64,000 bases of DNA. Source: Asaia astilbis JCM 15831. GTDB taxonomy: Bacteria; Pseudomonadota; Alphaproteobacteria; Acetobacterales; Acetobacteraceae. The DNA is taken from assembly GCF_000613845.1 (NCBI RefSeq), contig NZ_BAJT01000015.1, forward strand, positions 31,879 to 95,878. Direction: 5' to 3'. Position 1 is the first letter of the stretch, and every line of letters starts with the position of its first letter. The notes under the pieces are model-generated. The model did not search any database. It was not told the origin of the DNA and saw only the letters and a list, made by a program, of their open reading frames with translations. Both the position numbers and the translations under genes were made by a program. This document shows positions 21,986 through 31,156 of this stretch, one piece after another.

Positions 21986-22293
21986 CGAACTAGCATAGCT
22001 GTTTGGGGCCATCAATCATCTGTTTCAGAGAATGTCTCGTCTTTCACGAACTGTTCGCAAACCCTTGAGGCTCAACCCTCACAGGGTTCCGCAGTTGCGT
22101 GACACTTTGAGGTTTTCCCCTCTCGATTCTTTTCGACATCGAAAAGGCCAAACCAGCTCTCTCTCCCCTTCCGGTTCATGGACACGCTTGCGTCGCGCCC
22201 CAGATATGGAAGAGGCCAGTCGATCAGCTCATGATAGGGTTTGCGCTTCATGCCGCTTCTTGGGAAAACATCACCTATGGTAAGGGAGCGTCT
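21986..22293. other. Intergenic region between the emrA and moeA promoters
   Basis: About 300 bases without a convincing gene, holding the divergent promoters of the efflux and molybdenum cofactor operons. An 18-base perfect palindrome with a 2-base centre (CTTTTCGA, CA, TCGAAAAG) is at 22129-22146. A weak inverted repeat around AACCCT/AGGGTT lies at about 22059-22087. I saw no Moco riboswitch fold. A 59-codon open frame on the minus strand (22072-22251) is not supported. Confidence 0.4.
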
Positions 22294-23508
22294 ATGTTCG
22301 ATCTGCTGACAGTAGAAATTGCCGACAGCCTCGTCAGGGATTCCGTCGCACCCTTCGGTCAGGAAACCGTCCCGCTTGAGCAGGCTGCCGGGCGCATCCT
22401 TCATCAGAGCGTGAAGGCGGAGCGCGCGCTTCCCCCCTATGACCGCGTCATCCTCGACGGAATCGCTGTCAGGTGGCAGCCGAACCTCTCGGCATTCACG
22501 CTTTGCGGCACCCAGCCGGCTGGCCACCCGCCCATAACGCTGCCGGACGCGCCTGTCTCAAACGGAACGGCCTCGGCCATCGCTGTCATGACGGGCTCGG
22601 TCCTCCCCTTCGGCACAGATACCGTCATTCCGCGCGAGCACTTCAAGATCGCAGGGGATCAGGTGACGCTCCGAGAGGGCTGCCTTCCGTCAAAAGGACA
22701 GCACATCCACCCCAGAGGCGCGGATTGCGAAGCTGGAGCCATCCTCCTGCAAGCAGGCATCAGACTCACCTCGCCCGAGATGGCCATTCTGGCCGCCAAT
22801 GGTGTCTCACATCCGAGCGTCACGACTATTCCTTCGATCGCCATCATTTCGACAGGGGACGAGCTGGTCGCGCCCGATGCTCCTGTAGAAGCATGGCAGA
22901 TCCGTCGTTCGAACGACTATGCAATCTCCGCCTCCCTGTCCCGCAAGGGGTTCACGCGGCAGGCTTTGTGCCTGTTACCCGACGACCTGCCACGCATGAC
23001 CGAGAGCCTTGCCACATTGCTCGATCAGCATGACGTGCTGGTTCTGAGCGGGGGCGTTTCGATGGGGCAATTCGACTTCGTACCCAAGGCGCTGACCGCC
23101 CTCGGTGTCAAAACCGTGTTCTACAAGGTGGCGCAGCGCCCCGGCAAACCGTTCTGGTTTGGCCTTTCCGCCAAAGGCCAGCCTGTTTTCGCGCTGCCCG
23201 GCAATCCCGTTTCCGCACTCGCCTGTTGCAGCCGACATGTCGTGCCCGCTTTGCTGGCGGCTCAGGGGCTTTCTGTGGCCCCCCTTCGTGTATTGCTCGA
23301 CGCATCGCTGACGCCGCTCCCGACCATGACCCGTTTCGTCCCGGTCCGTCTGATTCATGACGAGAACGGCGCCGCCCGTGCTCAGCCGCACCCGATGCCG
23401 ACATCGGGCGATTTCAATCGTCTTGGCGTCACCCATGGTCTCGTCGAGCTCGCACCGGGTGAAACGCCTCTACCTCCCGGAAGCGTCGTGCCTTTTTATG
23501 AGTGGTGA
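22294..23508 (+). CDS. moeA: Molybdopterin molybdenumtransferase MoeA
   Basis: Inserts molybdate into adenylylated molybdopterin, the last general step of molybdenum cofactor synthesis. The 404-residue protein has the MoeA layout: an N-terminal domain with the conserved PPYDRVILDGIA region (usually PxxxxSxMDGYA), then IISTGDELV, then the MPT-binding motifs VLVLSGGVSMGQFDFV and FALPGNPVSALACC, and a small C-terminal domain. I chose ATG 22294 (MFDLLTVEIADS) because AAGGGAG lies six bases upstream. The frame also has an ATG 63 bases earlier without a clear ribosome site. The end overlaps moaA by 11 bases. It leads a five-gene cofactor operon. Confidence 0.94.
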   Translation: MFDLLTVEIADSLVRDSVAPFGQETVPLEQAAGRILHQSVKAERALPPYDRVILDGIAVRWQPNLSAFTLCGTQPAGHPPITLPDAPVSNGTASAIAVMTGSVLPFGTDTVIPREHFKIAGDQVTLREGCLPSKGQHIHPRGADCEAGAILLQAGIRLTSPEMAILAANGVSHPSVTTIPSIAIISTGDELVAPDAPVEAWQIRRSNDYAISASLSRKGFTRQALCLLPDDLPRMTESLATLLDQHDVLVLSGGVSMGQFDFVPKALTALGVKTVFYKVAQRPGKPFWFGLSAKGQPVFALPGNPVSALACCSRHVVPALLAAQGLSVAPLRVLLDASLTPLPTMTRFVPVRLIHDENGAARAQPHPMPTSGDFNRLGVTHGLVELAPGETPLPPGSVVPFYEW

Positions 23509-24535
23509 AACGTCTCTTCCTGACGCGCCCCGGGATCGCCTCGCCCGGCCCTGGCATGATTTGCGTATTTCGGTCATGGACCGGTGCAACTTCCGATGCC
23601 CCTATTGCATGCCGCAATCGGTCTTTCATGACGATTTTGCCTTTCTCGCCCCGTCTCAACGCCTTGATTTCGATGCGATCATTCGCATCGCGCGGCTTTC
23701 AGCAGGTCTCGGTGTCAGTAAACTTCGTCTGACGGGGGGTGAGCCTCTTCTCAGACCCAATCTTTCCACACTGGTGCAACAACTCACCTCCCTGCCGGGG
23801 ATCGACGATGTCGCGCTCACGACCAATGGCGTACTTTTGGGGCGCCATCTCGACGCCCTCCATGAGGCTGGCCTCTCGCGCCTGACGATCAGCCTAGACA
23901 GTCTCGATCCTGTTATTTTCAGCCAAATGAGCGGGGGCCGTGACGTCCTCAGCACCGTGCTGAGCGCTATCGACGCTGCGGCCCGACGCGGTTTTCCGGG
24001 CGGCATCAAGGTCAACACAGTGCTTCAGCGCGGCGTCAATGAGAAAGATATCCTGCCTCTCGTCGAGCGGTTTCGCCATTCGGGCATCATACTGCGGTTC
24101 ATCGAATATATGGATGTCGGCACGCGCAATCACTGGTCCGAAAGCGCCGTTGTTCCTTCGGCATCGGTTCTGGAGCGCATCGCCGCGCGCTGGCCGGTCG
24201 AACCCGTGGCACCGCATTATCGCGGCGAAGTGGCACAGCGCTATCGCTTTACCGATGGCGCAGGTGAAATCGGCTTTATCTCGTCTGTGACAGCCCCGTT
24301 TTGCGGTGATTGCTCGCGCGCGCGCCTGTCTTCTGACGGACAGCTCTACACCTGTCTTTTCGCGGATGAGGGCACCGATCTGCGCCCGGCTCTTGCCGAT
24401 CCGGATGATCAGGCACTCGACAGGCAATTGCGTCACATCTGGCAAGGGCGCGGGGATCGTTATAGTGAAAAGAGAAACCCCGAGCCGCAACGCGCCTCGG
24501 GAGATCGCATCGAGATGTATTATATCGGAGGCTGA
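23498..24535 (+). CDS. moaA: GTP 3',8-cyclase MoaA
   Basis: Radical SAM enzyme that starts molybdenum cofactor synthesis by converting GTP to 3',8-cyclo-GTP. The SAM-binding cluster motif CNFRCPYC (Cys30, Cys34, Cys37) and the second [4Fe-4S] site CGDC plus a later Cys (Cys269, Cys272, Cys286) are all present. So is the LRLTGGEPLLR motif. It has 345 residues, but lacks the usual C-terminal GG: it ends YYIGG, so the terminal glycines are in fact present in a slightly altered tail. ATG 23498 overlaps the moeA end and gives the usual N-terminus before HDLRISVMDRC. Confidence 0.96.
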   Translation: MSGETSLPDAPRDRLARPWHDLRISVMDRCNFRCPYCMPQSVFHDDFAFLAPSQRLDFDAIIRIARLSAGLGVSKLRLTGGEPLLRPNLSTLVQQLTSLPGIDDVALTTNGVLLGRHLDALHEAGLSRLTISLDSLDPVIFSQMSGGRDVLSTVLSAIDAAARRGFPGGIKVNTVLQRGVNEKDILPLVERFRHSGIILRFIEYMDVGTRNHWSESAVVPSASVLERIAARWPVEPVAPHYRGEVAQRYRFTDGAGEIGFISSVTAPFCGDCSRARLSSDGQLYTCLFADEGTDLRPALADPDDQALDRQLRHIWQGRGDRYSEKRNPEPQRASGDRIEMYYIGG

Positions 24536-24536
24536 A

Positions 24537-25034
24537 ATGGCGTCGCTGACCCATGTAGATGAAAGCGGGCAGCGCCCCCGTATGGTCGAGATCGGTGACA
24601 AGAGCGTCACGCGCCGCGAGGCCCATGCCCGAGCAAAACTGCGTTTCCCTCCCGAAGTCGCTCAAACACTGGCCGATGCCGGATATATGACGAGCAAGGG
24701 CGCGGTCCTGACCGTGGCACAGATTGCAGGTATCATGGGCACCAAGGCGACCGCACAGCTGATCCCGCTCTGCCATCCCCTTTCTCTTACAGGATGCAAG
24801 GTAGAGATCACGATCGAGGATTGTGACGCCATTATCGATTGCCGCGTTAAATGCGAAGGCAAGACTGGGGTCGAGATGGAGGCCCTGACCGGTGCCACCG
24901 TCGCGGCACTGACGCTTTACGATATGTGCAAGGCACTCAGCCACGACATGGTCATCCACGATGTTCGGCTGATGGGAAAAACCGGCGGCAAGCGCGATTT
25001 CGGGCACGATACTCATGATGCTGGCACGCCCTGA
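24537..25034 (+). CDS. moaC: Cyclic pyranopterin monophosphate synthase MoaC
   Basis: Converts the MoaA product to cyclic pyranopterin monophosphate. It has 165 residues with the family blocks KGAVLTVAQIAGIMGTK, LIPLCHPLSLTG, VEMEALTGATVAALTLYDMCKA and the end ...LMGKTGGKRDF. The active-site Lys and Asp/His residues in these blocks look intact. It starts one base after the moaA stop, with an AT-poor GGAGG-like stretch (ATCGGAGGCTGAA) as the ribosome site inside the end of moaA. A longer upstream frame exists but is a shadow of moaA. Confidence 0.96.
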   Translation: MASLTHVDESGQRPRMVEIGDKSVTRREAHARAKLRFPPEVAQTLADAGYMTSKGAVLTVAQIAGIMGTKATAQLIPLCHPLSLTGCKVEITIEDCDAIIDCRVKCEGKTGVEMEALTGATVAALTLYDMCKALSHDMVIHDVRLMGKTGGKRDFGHDTHDAGTP

Positions 25035-25035
25035 G

Positions 25036-25278
25036 ATGCCTCGCCTCACTCTGGAGTATTTTGCTTCTCTTCGCGATGAAGCCGGATGCGCGCAAGAGCA
25101 GATCGAGAGCACTGCGCCAAGCCTGAGCGCTCTTTATGACGAACTCTCGCAGCGACACGGCTTCAGTCTGCCCGCCACCCGGCTGCGTGTCGCCGTTAAT
25201 GCTGCTTTCGCCCCGTGGGACCAGTCGCCCAGAGATGGCGATCATGTTGTCTTCATTCCTCCGGTATCCGGCGGATGA
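25036..25278 (+). CDS. moaD: Molybdopterin synthase sulfur carrier subunit MoaD
   Basis: Small ubiquitin-fold protein whose C-terminal Gly-Gly is thiocarboxylated and supplies sulfur to MoaE. The 80-residue form starting at ATG 25036 (MPRLTLEYFASLRDEAG) matches the usual MoaD N-terminus and ends in IPPVSGG. ATGs at 25015 and 25018 would extend it by six or seven residues and overlap moaC. Neither start has a strong ribosome site. The stop overlaps the moaE start (ATGA). Confidence 0.93.
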   Translation: MPRLTLEYFASLRDEAGCAQEQIESTAPSLSALYDELSQRHGFSLPATRLRVAVNAAFAPWDQSPRDGDHVVFIPPVSGG

Positions 25279-25709
25279 GCGCTTTTCTTCTGACAGAAAC
25301 GCCGATTGATCCCACATCATTCAGCGCCGATCTACGGCGCGACGAAGCCGGCGGCTATTGCAGTTTCGAAGGTTGGGTCCGCAATCACAGCGACGGACAA
25401 GCCGTCCTCGGGCTCGATTATCAGGCTTACCCGGCTCTTGCCGAGACAGAGGCTCTTGCGGTGCTGAGGGAAGCGGAGGCCCGTTTCGATATCGTTGCGG
25501 CTTCGTGCATCCATCGCACAGGCTCGCTGGTAATCGGTGACATGGCCGTCTGGATTGGCGTGTCAGCCGCCCACCGCGATGCGGCCTTCACGGCCTGCCG
25601 CTTCGTGATCGACGAAATCAAGAAACGCGTACCTATCTGGAAGCGAGAACGCTACGCAGACGGGCATTCTGAATGGATCGCCTGCCATGAAGTGACTGAG
25701 AATTCCTGA
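25275..25709 (+). CDS. moaE: Molybdopterin synthase catalytic subunit MoaE
   Basis: Large subunit of molybdopterin synthase, pairing with MoaD to add the two dithiolene sulfurs. It has 144 residues. The conserved EGWVRNHSDG block (family FxGxVRxxxxG), the HRTG segment, and the catalytic lysine-rich motif IDEIKKRVPIWKRE are visible. It closes the moeA-moaACDE operon. MoaB/MogA and MobA are not present in the window. Confidence 0.95.
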   Translation: MSAFLLTETPIDPTSFSADLRRDEAGGYCSFEGWVRNHSDGQAVLGLDYQAYPALAETEALAVLREAEARFDIVAASCIHRTGSLVIGDMAVWIGVSAAHRDAAFTACRFVIDEIKKRVPIWKRERYADGHSEWIACHEVTENS

Positions 25710-25745
25710 GATCGTAAGGATCCCGTCTCCCTCATGAGCCTTTCT

Positions 25746-26531
25746 TCAGATCAGACGCCAGCCCACGATAAACAGCACCAGCGCGAGCACCGTGCGCTGC
25801 ACACGCTCATTCACGAGACCGACGCAGAGGCTCCCCAGCACAATACCCGGTATGGATCCGCAGAGCAGTGAGACGAGCATCGGGACTTTCACCGCGCCAA
25901 GCCACCAATGCCCCATGCCTGCGATCAGAGTCAGGGGCACAGCATGAGCAATATCTGACCCCACGAGACGGGCCGTGCTGAGTGACGGGTAGAGCAGGAT
26001 GAGCACAGTCATGCCGATGGCCCCAGCACCGACAGAAGACAGCGTGACCATCACGCCCAGCGCCGCACCGAGAACGACCGTCAGAATGGCTGCGCTGCGG
26101 GTAGACAATTCGCCTGCGTTACGATGCGACCAGGCCTGCAATTCCTTGCGGAAGAACACGCTGGGCGCCGTAATCAGCAAGGCAACGCCGAGAACCGTTG
26201 AAACCAGTTTTGTCGTGTCATGGGACGGGCTGCCATACCAATGGAGAAAGAGCAGCGATGCCAAAGTGGCGGGCAGGCTTCCGGCAAGCATCCGCAGAAC
26301 CACGCGCCACTCGACCGCCCCACGCTGACCGTGAACCAGCGTACCGACCGATTTTGTAATGGCAGCGTAAAGCAGATCTGTGCCGACAGCGGCCTGGGGA
26401 TGCACCTTGAACAGCAGGATCAGAAGCGGTGTCATCAAGGATCCGCCTCCGACTCCGGTCATACCAACCAGAAATCCGACACCCAGACCGGAGAGGATGA
26501 ACAGCAGATTCAGATCGGCAAGCAGTGACAT
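25746..26531 (-). CDS. TauE/SafE family sulfite exporter-like permease
   Basis: Integral membrane protein of 261 residues with about eight hydrophobic segments. The paired family motifs are visible: GVGFLVGMTGVGGGSLMTPLLILLF near the N-terminus and VTLSSVGAGAIGMTVLILLYPSL in the second half. Both resemble the GxGG(G/S)xxxP repeats of TauE/SafE. Members move small anions such as sulfite or sulfoacetate, but the substrate here is unknown. I chose ATG 26531 because it begins directly before the first helix with AAGG nine bases upstream. The long frame upstream lies antisense to pepA and is spurious. It is transcribed away from pepA. Confidence 0.9.
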   Translation of the reverse strand: MSLLADLNLLFILSGLGVGFLVGMTGVGGGSLMTPLLILLFKVHPQAAVGTDLLYAAITKSVGTLVHGQRGAVEWRVVLRMLAGSLPATLASLLFLHWYGSPSHDTTKLVSTVLGVALLITAPSVFFRKELQAWSHRNAGELSTRSAAILTVVLGAALGVMVTLSSVGAGAIGMTVLILLYPSLSTARLVGSDIAHAVPLTLIAGMGHWWLGAVKVPMLVSLLCGSIPGIVLGSLCVGLVNERVQRTVLALVLFIVGWRLI

Positions 26532-26717
26532 GACAGGGCCTTGATGCGCATTTGGGGAATAAGGGATGATTAGGCCATATTCCCCCTCATTAATCAACGA
26601 TCGTAGTGGTTTGAATTTAATAAACGATTTGACGTCGTTGTTATCGTGACCGCGCCTTGCCTTCTCCGGGCACGACGCCAATAGTGTCGCACCTCTCAGT
26701 TTAAGACCGGAAAGACC

Positions 26718-28214
26718 ATGCTCGACATCCAGATCCAGGCACCGTTTCCAATCCTTCAGGGCAAGGGCGCCCCGGAATCCGAGCAGACGCTCGTTCTGAT
26801 TACAGGGCCGGATTTCGACAACGCAAATGGCCCCTTTTCGCATCTCGATGCTGCCACAGGGGGCGCGCTGGGACGCGCTGTTGCCATCTCCCGCTTCAAG
26901 GGGCAGCGCGACCAGAGCTGCGTCCTGCTCGCCCCTTGCGCCGCTGTGGCGCGTATCGTGCTGATCGGCTGCGGGCCGGACGAAGAGCTGGATATTCCGA
27001 CCATGGAAGCCGCTGGGGGGCAGGCAGCCAAGGCCGTGCACGACACGACTCATGCTGACCTCGCCTTTGCGGGGCGCTGTGCCGAGTTCGCCGCCCATGC
27101 CGCTTTTGGTGCCACCATCGGGCGCTACAGATTCGACCTCTATCACACAGAGGAAGCCGAGAACGCGCCGCAACTTCAGCGCCTGCACCTTGGTGTCGAT
27201 AACCCGGATGCGCTGCGCGAGGAATGGGAAAGCCTCCGGGCCGTGGCGCAGGGCGTCTTTCGCGCGCGTGATCTCGTCAGCGAGCCGCCGAATATCCTGA
27301 ACCCGCCCGAATTTGCGCGCCGTATCGAGACCCTGCGTGACCTTGGGGTCGAGGTCGAAATCCTCAATGCTGCCACCCTGCGCGAGCTGGGCTTTGGGGC
27401 TCTCCTCGGTGTAGCGCAGGGCAGTGATCAGGAAGCGCGCGTCGCGATCATGCGCTATCGCGGTTCCGAAGAAGCGCCGATCGCCTTCATCGGTAAAGGC
27501 GTAACGTTCGATTCAGGCGGCATCTCTATCAAACCGGCAGCCGGCATGGATGAGATGAAGACGGATATGGGCGGCGCTGCGGCTGTCGTAGGAGCGCTTG
27601 AAGCCGTGGCCCGGCGCAAGGCGAAGACCCATGTCATCGGTGTGGTCGGTCTCGTGGAGAACATGCTATCGGGTAACGCCCAACGTCCGGGCGACGTGGT
27701 GCGCAGCTATGCTGGCAAGACCATTGAAGTGCTCAATACCGATGCTGAAGGACGCCTCGTCCTCGCCGATGTCCTAGCCTATGCCAAAGAGCGGTTTCAG
27801 CCGCGCCTCATGGTCGATCTGGCGACACTCACCGGCGCCATCGTCGTCAGCCTCGGTCATGTTCGGGCTGGCCTGTTCAGCACCGACGATACGCTGGCCA
27901 ACGCTCTTTTCGATGCGGGTGAAGAGACAGGCGAGGCCCTCTGGCGCATGCCAATGGGCAAAGCCTATGACCGCCAGCTCCGCTCCGATATCGCCGATAT
28001 GAAGAACATTACCGGTCGCCCCGGCAGTTCGATCACGGCGGCCCAGTTTCTTGCCCGCTTTGTCGGCGATACACCCTGGGCGCATCTGGACATCGCAGGC
28101 GTGGCCTGGCGCTCCGATGCCGCACCGCAATGTCCCAAGGGAGCGACCGGGTTTGGTGTGCGCCTGCTCGACGCGCTGGTGCGCCGTCATGAGCAAAGTG
28201 ACCGCGCTGCCTGA
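26718..28214 (+). CDS. pepA: Leucyl aminopeptidase (M17)
   Basis: Two-metal cytosolic aminopeptidase that removes N-terminal residues from peptides. The protein has 498 residues. The N-terminal macrodomain-like part ends near residue 170. The catalytic domain has FIGKGVTFDSGGISIKP (Lys260, Asp265) and the family signature NTDAEGRL at 340-347, which contains metal ligands. All expected ligands appear intact. The start is preceded by GGAAAG. The stop overlaps the start of holC (TGATG), an arrangement also seen in other Proteobacteria. Confidence 0.97.
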   Translation: MLDIQIQAPFPILQGKGAPESEQTLVLITGPDFDNANGPFSHLDAATGGALGRAVAISRFKGQRDQSCVLLAPCAAVARIVLIGCGPDEELDIPTMEAAGGQAAKAVHDTTHADLAFAGRCAEFAAHAAFGATIGRYRFDLYHTEEAENAPQLQRLHLGVDNPDALREEWESLRAVAQGVFRARDLVSEPPNILNPPEFARRIETLRDLGVEVEILNAATLRELGFGALLGVAQGSDQEARVAIMRYRGSEEAPIAFIGKGVTFDSGGISIKPAAGMDEMKTDMGGAAAVVGALEAVARRKAKTHVIGVVGLVENMLSGNAQRPGDVVRSYAGKTIEVLNTDAEGRLVLADVLAYAKERFQPRLMVDLATLTGAIVVSLGHVRAGLFSTDDTLANALFDAGEETGEALWRMPMGKAYDRQLRSDIADMKNITGRPGSSITAAQFLARFVGDTPWAHLDIAGVAWRSDAAPQCPKGATGFGVRLLDALVRRHEQSDRAA

Positions 28215-28660
28215 TGAGCGAAATCGGCTTCTACCATCTGACACGCTCGACACTCGAAGACGCGCTGCCCGCATTATTGAGCCGCACGCTCGATGCCGGG
28301 CAGCGCGCCGTCATACGCTGTCGGGATGCAAGTCAGGTCAAACAGCTCGATGAAGCGCTCTGGAAAGCGAAGTCCCCTCTCTGGGTTCCGCATGGTAGCC
28401 AGAGCATGGGGCATGGGCCACGCCAGCCGATCTGGCTGACCAAAGGCGATGACGTACCCAACGAAGCGCGTTTTCTCTTCCTGCTCGACGGGGGGCAGGA
28501 AGAGGGTCTTGAGCAGTTCGACCGTATCTTTACCCTGTTCGACGGCAACGATGCAGAGGCGGTCTCACGTGCCCGCACGCTCTGGACCAGAGTAAAACAG
28601 GAAGGCCATACGCTGGCCTATTGGCAGCAGCAGGAACGTGGCTGGAAGAAAGCGGGATAA
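28214..28660 (+). CDS. holC: DNA polymerase III subunit chi
   Basis: Accessory clamp-loader subunit that contacts single-strand binding protein. The 148 residues start MSEIGFYHLTRSTLEDALPALLSR, the usual HolC beginning, and contain FLFLLDGGQEEGLEQFDRIFTLFDG and the closing TRVKQEGHTLAYWQQQERGWKK that defines the family in Alphaproteobacteria. It is coupled to pepA by a start/stop overlap. No terminator-like hairpin was seen directly after it. Confidence 0.94.
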   Translation: MSEIGFYHLTRSTLEDALPALLSRTLDAGQRAVIRCRDASQVKQLDEALWKAKSPLWVPHGSQSMGHGPRQPIWLTKGDDVPNEARFLFLLDGGQEEGLEQFDRIFTLFDGNDAEAVSRARTLWTRVKQEGHTLAYWQQQERGWKKAG

Positions 28661-28815
28661 CCGCCACGCCAGATCCTCTCTGACACACTAAATCTTGCTC
28701 ATCACAAGACGATCATCAAGAAATCTCCTCTGATATTACTGCGTTTACTGATCATCTATCAGGCTAATGACGTTTAATACGAAAAACGCCATAGCCTCTT
28801 CAGGAAAGAAAGATC

Positions 28816-29595
28816 ATGTCAGTGAACGGAAAAGTCGTTCTCGTCACCGGTGCAGCACAAGGGATTGGTCGCGGTATCGCGCTGCGTCTGGCGAAGGACG
28901 GCGCCGACATCGCCTTGGTCGATCTCAAGACCGACAAGATCGAGGCCGTGAAGTCGGAAATCGAGGCTCTCGGACGCAAAGCCTGTATTTTCGCGGCCGA
29001 TGTCAGTCAGCGCGATGCGGTTTATGCCGCGATCGATCATGCGGAGGCCGAGCTGGGTGGCTTCGATGTCATGATCAACAACGCGGGCATCGCGCAGGTC
29101 AATGCGATAGCCGATGTTCTGGCGGAGGAAGTTGACCGCATCCTGCGTATCAACATCCAGGGTGTGCTGTGGGGTATTCAGGCAGCGGCGGCCAAGTTCA
29201 GAGCGCGCAAACAAAAAGGCAAGATCATCAATGCCTCGTCCATCGCCGGTCATGACGGGATGGCGATGATCGGTGTCTATTCTGCGACTAAATTTGCCGT
29301 ACGTGCACTGACACAGTCGGCGTCAAAGGAATATGCGAACGCGGGCATCACCGTGAATGCCTACTGCCCCGGCATCGTCGGCACAGATATGTGGGTCGAA
29401 ATCGATGAGCGCTTTGCCGAACTGACCGGTACAAAAAAGGGCGAGACCTACAAGAAATTTGTCGATGGCATTTCTCTTGGTCGCGCCCAGACACCCGAGG
29501 ATGTTGCGGCTCTCGTCGCCTTCCTGGCGGGTTCGGATTCCGATTACATCACCGGTCAGTCCATCCTGACAGATGGCGGGGTCGTCTATCGCTGA
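28816..29595 (+). CDS. budC: Acetoin/diacetyl reductase-type short-chain dehydrogenase
   Basis: Classical SDR of 259 residues. The NAD-binding loop TGAAQGIG is at 11-18, NNAG at 88-91, and the catalytic Ser141/142, Tyr155 and Lys159 are in SSIAGHDG and YSATK. The region from [32 protein letters not shown] to the end, [13 protein letters not shown], closely follows (S)-acetoin-forming diacetyl reductases and meso-2,3-butanediol dehydrogenases. Such enzymes interconvert diacetyl, acetoin and butanediol with NAD(H) and fit the overflow metabolism of acetic acid bacteria. AGGAAAGA provides a good ribosome site. A broader SDR role cannot be excluded. Confidence 0.85.
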   Translation: MSVNGKVVLVTGAAQGIGRGIALRLAKDGADIALVDLKTDKIEAVKSEIEALGRKACIFAADVSQRDAVYAAIDHAEAELGGFDVMINNAGIAQVNAIADVLAEEVDRILRINIQGVLWGIQAAAAKFRARKQKGKIINASSIAGHDGMAMIGVYSATKFAVRALTQSASKEYANAGITVNAYCPGIVGTDMWVEIDERFAELTGTKKGETYKKFVDGISLGRAQTPEDVAALVAFLAGSDSDYITGQSILTDGGVVYR

Positions 29596-29628
29596 ACCGT
29601 CCAAGGGCGACCTTGACCGAATTTTCTC

Positions 29629-30999
29629 TCAACACTCAGGCAGATTGACGGCCAGTCCGCCTAGCGAGGTCTCCTTGTAGCGATGGTTCATATCGCGTCC
29701 TGTCTCGGCCATGGTACGGATAACCTGATCGAGCGAAACGATATGAGCCCCATCGCCATTCAGGGCCAGAGATGCCGCATTGATGGCCTTGATCGCGCCA
29801 AAGGCATTACGCTCGATACAGGGTACCTGCACCAAACCGGCCACCGGATCGCAGGTCATTCCCAGATGATGTTCCATACCGATCTCGGCGGCATCCTCAA
29901 TCTGTTCGGGCGTACCTCCGAGCGCTGCCGCCAGGCCGGCAGCAGCCATGGAGGAGGCAACCCCCACCTCGCCCTGACAGCCGACTTCTGCCCCTGATAT
30001 CGAAGCGTTGAGCTTGAAGAGCCCCCCAATCGCAGAAGCGGTCAGCATGAAATCATGCATCCCCTGTTTGATCGAAGAGGCCGCAAGGGGAGAACAGTAA
30101 TCGCGGTAGTAACGCAGCACGGCAGGGATTATGCCTGCAGCGCCGTTAGTCGGCGCCGTTACCACACGGCCCCCAGAGGCATTTTCCTCGTTCACCGCAA
30201 TCGCAAACAGGCTGATCCAATCCATGATTCCATGGGCCGAATGCGTATTGGCACGTTCGCGCGCCACGAGTTTTCCAAGAAGTGCATGCGCTCTGCGGCG
30301 CACCTTGAGGCGTCCCGGCAAAATTCCGGTCTGCTCGATACCCCGCGCAATGCACGCCATCATGACAGCGATGATCTCTTCGAGATACGCCTCGACCTCG
30401 CTTCTAGGACGCAAAGCGCATTCATTTTCCATCACCAGCTGCGCAATGCTCAGCTGATGCGTCTTGGCCTGACGGAGCAGCGCGTCCCCGCTACTGAAAG
30501 GATACGGCACTTCGGGTTGCGCGTATCCTGCCGTTTCAGTGACCTCTTCAGGTACGATAAAACCGCCACCGACAGAGCAGAAACGAGCCCGTTCGATGCA
30601 GCCGCCTTCGCCATCAAAGGCCTCGAACTGGAGCGTGTTTGGGTGAACGGGTGGGGCCGTCTCCTTGTCCAGAAACAGATCGAGTGCCGGATCGAAGGGG
30701 ATGAACACCCCACGAAAGGGAATCTGACGGGTTGCCCCTACCCGGGAGACAAGCTCATCCGCGGCATCAGGATCGACCGTCTGGGGCAGTTCACCGCACA
30801 GCCCAAGAATGACAGCCTTGTCCGTTGCATGCCCTTGGGCGGTCCAGGCCAGAGAGCCATAGAGCGTGACTTTGATACGAGCCACCAGACCCGGATCGGG
30901 CAGTGACACCATGAAGCGCTGGGCCGCACGCATAGGCCCGACCGTGTGAGAAGAAGAAGGACCGATGCCGACTTTGAACAGATCGAAAAGGCTTATCAT
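29629..30999 (-). CDS. sdaA: L-serine ammonia-lyase, single-chain iron-sulfur type
   Basis: [4Fe-4S] enzyme that deaminates L-serine to pyruvate and ammonia. It has 456 residues, like E. coli SdaA. The N-terminal beta domain starts SLFDLFKVGIGPSSSHTVGPM and contains the conserved SSSHTxGPM motif. The alpha domain has cluster cysteines in EVGCQGEVGVASSMAAAG, GMTCDPVAGLVQVPCIERN and the C-terminal region. All three expected Cys positions are present. It converges with the reductase gene, the two stops being about 30 bases apart. Confidence 0.95.
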   Translation of the reverse strand: MISLFDLFKVGIGPSSSHTVGPMRAAQRFMVSLPDPGLVARIKVTLYGSLAWTAQGHATDKAVILGLCGELPQTVDPDAADELVSRVGATRQIPFRGVFIPFDPALDLFLDKETAPPVHPNTLQFEAFDGEGGCIERARFCSVGGGFIVPEEVTETAGYAQPEVPYPFSSGDALLRQAKTHQLSIAQLVMENECALRPRSEVEAYLEEIIAVMMACIARGIEQTGILPGRLKVRRRAHALLGKLVARERANTHSAHGIMDWISLFAIAVNEENASGGRVVTAPTNGAAGIIPAVLRYYRDYCSPLAASSIKQGMHDFMLTASAIGGLFKLNASISGAEVGCQGEVGVASSMAAAGLAAALGGTPEQIEDAAEIGMEHHLGMTCDPVAGLVQVPCIERNAFGAIKAINAASLALNGDGAHIVSLDQVIRTMAETGRDMNHRYKETSLGGLAVNLPEC

Positions 31000-31156
31000 G
31001 CAGAACTCGTCATGCGGATGGGCCTCTCAAAAGAGCCACATCAGCGTCGGCAAAGGATGGGAACGAAGGCGGTCAGAGATCTGGAACGTTTACGATCCAA
31101 ACGCAACAACTCAACGACAAATCCCTGACGAGACGCGGAAAGGTCTCCCCTTGTTC

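Noticed and set aside
22072..22251. 59-codon minus-strand frame (MKRKPYHELIDWPLPYLG...) between emrA and moeA
   Set aside because: The ribosome site is poor, there is no recognised family, and it overlaps likely promoters. Its protein-like look is not enough evidence.
22031..22293. Possible molybdenum cofactor riboswitch before moeA
   Set aside because: I could not find the multi-stem fold of the Moco RNA. Only short unrelated palindromes are present. A covariance-model search would settle it.
25746..27188. TauE/SafE gene extended to a 480-codon frame into pepA
   Set aside because: The extra N-terminal part is antisense to pepA and hydrophilic. The first membrane helix starts just after ATG 26531, with a usable ribosome site.
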